Assembly (NCBI GenBank): GCA_023253905.1
Contig: JALREG010000106.1
Coordinates: 1 to 16,267, forward strand
Length of the DNA: 16,267 bases
From: Burkholderiaceae bacterium
GTDB lineage: Bacteria; Pseudomonadota; Gammaproteobacteria; Burkholderiales; Burkholderiaceae
Direction: 5' to 3'
How positions within the stretch are numbered: position 1 is the stretch's first letter; each line of letters opens with the position of its first letter. Both the position numbers and the translations under genes were made by a program. Positions 13,570-16,267 of the stretch are shown piece by piece. The notes under the pieces were generated by a model. It had not been told where the DNA came from. It was given only the letters and a program-made list of their open reading frames with translations, and searched no databases.

Positions 13570-14594
13570 TGCGGACCCAGCTTGAGCGACCGCGCCACTG
13601 CACCCAGCGCATCGTATTCGGCACGTAACATCGCGCGGAGCGGCTCACCCTTCAAGATCATGATCTGCTCGCCCGCGTCCTCACAATAGCGACGCGTACC
13701 GGGGGTGTTCATCGCTGCCTCGAACGCCTGCTCGATATGCGACAGCACGGCGGGAGGCGTGCCTTTCGGTGCAAGGATGGCGCGCCACAACATGGTTTGC
13801 TCGGCAGCGATCCCCAGATCGCGGAGCCCCAGCGCATCGGGCATGGCGGCCGAGCGATCCGCAGCGCTCGACAGCAGACAGCGCGCCTTACCCGATTTCA
13901 CCGCCGGCATCACAGGCGGGATGGAGCCCACATAGATCGAGACATGCCCGCCAAGAAAATTGGTGAGCGTCTCACCCGCTCCCTTAAAAGGCACGTCACG
14001 CACTTTCACATCCAATGCACGAAAAATTCGGGCGGCAGCCAGATGCCCTGTGCCTCCCAGGCCATCGTTACCATAGGTGTAGCGATCGGGATTGCGGCGG
14101 AGTTCTTCGATCAGGGCTCGACCGTCGCGCGCTGGAAAATCCGCCAGGACACAGAACACATACGGCGCCTGCGACAGATGAATCACGGGCACGTAGTCGT
14201 CGACCGTGTAGCTCGCTTTCATGGAGTGCGGCGAGGCGGTGAGCGGGCTGCTCCATACACCCGCCAGTGTGAGTCCGTCCGGCCGGGCATTGACCACCTG
14301 CCCCACCCCGATCGTGCCGCCCGCACCACCCACATTGGCAACGATCAACTGATTTTTGAGAAATGGCTCGGCTTCCTTGCCGACGAGGCGGAAAAACACG
14401 TCGGTACCGCCGCCCACCGGCGCGGGCACGACCACCCGCGTGACGGGCTGCGCGTGCGCAACCGACACCGAGACCGACGCAGCAAGCCAGCCTGCGGCCT
14501 GAACCGCCACGAGCGCTGCCACCGCGGCTGCGCCCCCCGCACGCCGCACCTTGCAAACCGTTGAGCGCGCCCTGAATGTCATGGACTTCAGCAT
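13566..14594 (-). CDS. Bug/TctC-family periplasmic solute-binding receptor (second copy)
   Basis: A 342-residue receptor with a long N-terminal region: about 20 basic residues, then a hydrophobic alanine-rich signal segment (AAAVAALVAVQAAGWLAAS) and likely cleavage at AHA-QPVTR. Family motifs are VVVPAPVGGGTDVFFR (ligand loop), NVGGAGGTIGVGQVVNA, GNDGLGGTGHLAAARIF, VPFKGAGETLTNFLGGHV and a C-terminal ILAPKGTPPAVLSHIEQAF. I chose ATG 14594 because AAGGA stands seven bases before it; the in-frame ATG further upstream at 14654 would overlap the SDR gene. It follows the SDR by 28 bp and overlaps the LigI-like gene, so receptor and hydrolase are coupled. Sequence differs strongly from the other two Bug proteins here, so different ligands are likely. 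Confidence 0.93.
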   Translation of the reverse strand: MLKSMTFRARSTVCKVRRAGGAAAVAALVAVQAAGWLAASVSVSVAHAQPVTRVVVPAPVGGGTDVFFRLVGKEAEPFLKNQLIVANVGGAGGTIGVGQVVNARPDGLTLAGVWSSPLTASPHSMKASYTVDDYVPVIHLSQAPYVFCVLADFPARDGRALIEELRRNPDRYTYGNDGLGGTGHLAAARIFRALDVKVRDVPFKGAGETLTNFLGGHVSIYVGSIPPVMPAVKSGKARCLLSSAADRSAAMPDALGLRDLGIAAEQTMLWRAILAPKGTPPAVLSHIEQAFEAAMNTPGTRRYCEDAGEQIMILKGEPLRAMLRAEYDALGAVARSLKLGPQ

Positions 14595-14622
14595 GAAAAA
14601 TTCCTTAATAAAGATCGTGAAC

Positions 14623-15504
14623 TCATGCGGGATCGGAAACGCCACCGGCATCAAGTGCGCGCGTGGCTTCCTTGAACCATTCCGGCTTCGGTACGGTCCA
14701 GCCCTCGCCCCAAAGTGGCCCGCCTCCGCTCACCTCTAGCGTCTCGCCAGTGATGAAAGCACCCGCCGGCCCGCCAACGAATAACGCCGCTTCCGCAATC
14801 TGCCAGGGGGTACCGGCCTGTCGCATGGGATTGGCGTTCTGATAGAGCGCGCGGACCTCGGGCCGATAAACCGCCCAGCCCGCCGAGACAATGACGCCAG
14901 GCGCGATACAGTTCACCCGAATGCCAAGCGGCGCCCACTCGACCGCCACCGCTTCACTGAAGGCCACCACGCCAGCGCGCGCCGCCACCGTATGCGCAAC
15001 GCCATGCAGACCGCGCGGCGACACCACGATATTGACCAGACTTCCGCCACGGCCCGCATCCCGCCAACGTCGGGCGGCGCACTGCATCACATTGAAACTG
15101 CCGGTGAGATTGGTGTTGACCACCGCGTTCCACCCCTTCTCGGCAATATCGATGGCAGGCGACGGATATTGGCCGCCAGCGCTTTGAATCACCAGATCGG
15201 GGAGCCCGCTCGCGCTGACCTGATCGAAGAGAGACTCCACCGCAGCCCGCTCGCGAATATCCACCGTGAAGCCCTGACAGGCGAGATCCCGGCCGGCCAT
15301 GGCGCTCACCACCGCCTGCAGCTTATCGGCCTTGCGGCCGGCAATGATGACCTTTGCGCCCAGCCTCGCAGCGAGCCACGCACAGGCAGCACCAATGCTG
15401 CCACCGCCCCCCACCACCAGCACGGTTCGTCCTGCAAACGACTCCGCAGCCAGGTTTGGACGCTGCTCGGCAGGGTCTTCCAGATGATCGAGGGGATCGG
15501 TCAT
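14623..15504 (-). CDS. SDR-family oxidoreductase with non-canonical Tyr/Lys positions
   Basis: A 293-residue Rossmann-fold short-chain dehydrogenase. The dinucleotide loop is VVGGGGSIGAA at 30-40, a basic RK at 57-58 after strand 2 suggests NADPH, SAGG at 109-112 replaces the usual NAG, and NTNLTGSFNVM gives the active-site Asn132. Ser162 (VVSP) is in the catalytic serine position, but the YxxxK pair is replaced: H-T-V-A-A-R at 171-176 puts Thr172 and Arg176 there. WAPLGIRVNCIAPG and the late ITGETLEVSGGG are standard. ATG 15504 gives a normal N-terminus (MTDPLDH); longer in-frame extension would overlap the upstream Bug gene. The odd pair recalls a subgroup with an HTxAARAG motif near acyl-CoA or terpene pathways (from memory, unsure). 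It sits between two Bug receptor genes. Confidence 0.9.
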   Translation of the reverse strand: MTDPLDHLEDPAEQRPNLAAESFAGRTVLVVGGGGSIGAACAWLAARLGAKVIIAGRKADKLQAVVSAMAGRDLACQGFTVDIRERAAVESLFDQVSASGLPDLVIQSAGGQYPSPAIDIAEKGWNAVVNTNLTGSFNVMQCAARRWRDAGRGGSLVNIVVSPRGLHGVAHTVAARAGVVAFSEAVAVEWAPLGIRVNCIAPGVIVSAGWAVYRPEVRALYQNANPMRQAGTPWQIAEAALFVGGPAGAFITGETLEVSGGGPLWGEGWTVPKPEWFKEATRALDAGGVSDPA

Positions 15505-15514
15505 GGAGGAACGC

Positions 15515-16267
15515 TCATTCGGGGAGCAGACCGATTTCCTGCGCGGCCTTTTCCCAGCGCGCGTGCTCCTGATCAAGGAAGGCGGCGAGTTGTGCCGGTG
15601 CGCCCAGATGATCGGCGATCGGGCCGATGGTGAGCATGCGTTGTGCAACCTCAGGGTCACGAAGCAACACGCCCAGCTCCCGATTCAGGCGCTCGATCGC
15701 CGCTGCGGGCGTGCCCGCCGGCGCCACCACTGCGAACCAGCCCACCATTTCAAAGCCAGGCAGCTGCTCAGCGAGCGCGGGCACCTTATCCCATCCCGCC
15801 AAGCGGGAGCCCGAGGTGACCGCGAGCAGCCTCAGCCGCCCATCGCGAATGAGGGGCGCGCTAGACGCCAGATCGGCCACCACTGCATCGGCGTGACCAC
15901 CCATCACGTCCTGGACCGCAGCGCGTACCGACGCGTACCCCACCAGATTGGCTTCAATGGCGCCGCGGGCGTTGAGGAGGCGCGCGATGATGCCGCCAAA
16001 GGTACGCGGCCCCTCGTTACCCAACGTGAGCTTGCCAGGTGCGGCCTTTGATCGCGCGATGAGCGCTGGCATGGTGTCGATCGGCGAGTCTGCGCGGACC
16101 ATCACCCCAAACGGGCTCCGCGCGATGAATGCAACCGGCACAAAATCTTTACGCGGATCATAGGGCAGCGACTTGAACAGAAAGCGGTTAGTGACCAGCG
16201 CGGCCGTGGTGGCGAAATAGAAGTTCGAGCCATCGGGCGCCGCGCTGGCCGCTGCCTGGGCGCCGAT
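15515..16267 (-). CDS. Bug/TctC-family periplasmic solute-binding receptor, 5' end beyond window (third copy)
   Basis: The last 250 residues of a third Bug receptor; the signal peptide and ligand loop lie beyond the right edge. The readable part starts IGAQAAASAAPDGSNFYF, then LPYDPRKDFVPVAFIARSPF, the canonical LPYD-DF-PV strand of the family. Middle segments ALIARSKAAPGKLTLGNEG and VGYASVRAAVQDVMGGHADA follow, then VAPAGTPAAAIERLNREL and the closing WEKAAQEIGLLPE. The final VGYASVRAAVQDVMGG replaces the usual VPYKG-APA-QDL-GG, so its ligand hinge is somewhat divergent. It is upstream of the SDR by ten bases, so it heads or lies early in the minus-strand run Bug-SDR-Bug-amidohydrolase. Confidence 0.93.
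   Translation of the reverse strand: MGAQAAASAAPDGSNFYFATTAALVTNRFLFKSLPYDPRKDFVPVAFIARSPFGVMVRADSPIDTMPALIARSKAAPGKLTLGNEGPRTFGGIIARLLNARGAIEANLVGYASVRAAVQDVMGGHADAVVADLASSAPLIRDGRLRLLAVTSGSRLAGWDKVPALAEQLPGFEMVGWFAVVAPAGTPAAAIERLNRELGVLLRDPEVAQRMLTIGPIADHLGAPAQLAAFLDQEHARWEKAAQEIGLLPE

Noticed and set aside
13737..14564. A 275-codon plus-strand frame opposite the second Bug gene
   Set aside because: Antisense shadow; basic, histidine-rich translation without motif.

Overview
This is a GC-rich stretch (about 60-65% G+C by eye) that looks like the chromosome of a betaproteobacterium. Alcaligenaceae or another Bordetella-like Burkholderiales family is the best guess. The main pointer is three Bug/TctC-type periplasmic solute receptors in 16 kb, a family hugely expanded in that group. 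Other pointers are the mix of a Liv-type ABC importer, a CaiB-family racemase, an SDR and amidohydrolases. Coding density is high, with many ATGA or TGATG overlaps. I see no rRNA, tRNA, insertion sequence, CRISPR array or phage gene.

Layout. (1) Positions 1-2555, minus strand: a Bug receptor, then an M20 amidohydrolase, then the N-terminus of a molybdenum hydroxylase large subunit (CoxL/xanthine dehydrogenase family) that runs off the left edge. (2) Positions 2556-2694: a divergent control region with two inverted repeats and a plausible lysR promoter. (3) Positions 2695-6866, plus strand: a LysR regulator, a TRIC-type membrane protein, an alpha-methylacyl-CoA racemase-like enzyme, an MFS transporter and a 54-residue one-helix membrane protein coupled to the MFS gene. 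(4) Positions 6867-7116: a control region with an AACCCTA/TAGGGTT inverted repeat. (5) Positions 7117-12705, plus strand: a complete branched-chain amino acid type ABC importer (binding protein, two permeases, two ATPases) followed by a shikimate-dehydrogenase-like gene. (6) Positions 12748-16267, minus strand, convergent with the previous block: a Bug receptor (5' end off the right edge), an SDR, a second Bug receptor and a LigI-like amidohydrolase.

How they may work together (inference). The window reads as accessory catabolic DNA: five separate uptake components (three Bug receptors, one MFS, one ABC importer) sit beside enzymes suited to opening or oxidising small organic acids, amides or lactones. 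The Liv-type importer and the AroE-like enzyme probably form one unit, and the Bug-SDR-Bug-amidohydrolase set another. No substrate can be named from sequence alone. The points most worth a second look are the AroE-like protein with an altered substrate pocket, the SDR lacking the usual Tyr/Lys pair, the small membrane protein, and several unassigned regulatory structures.
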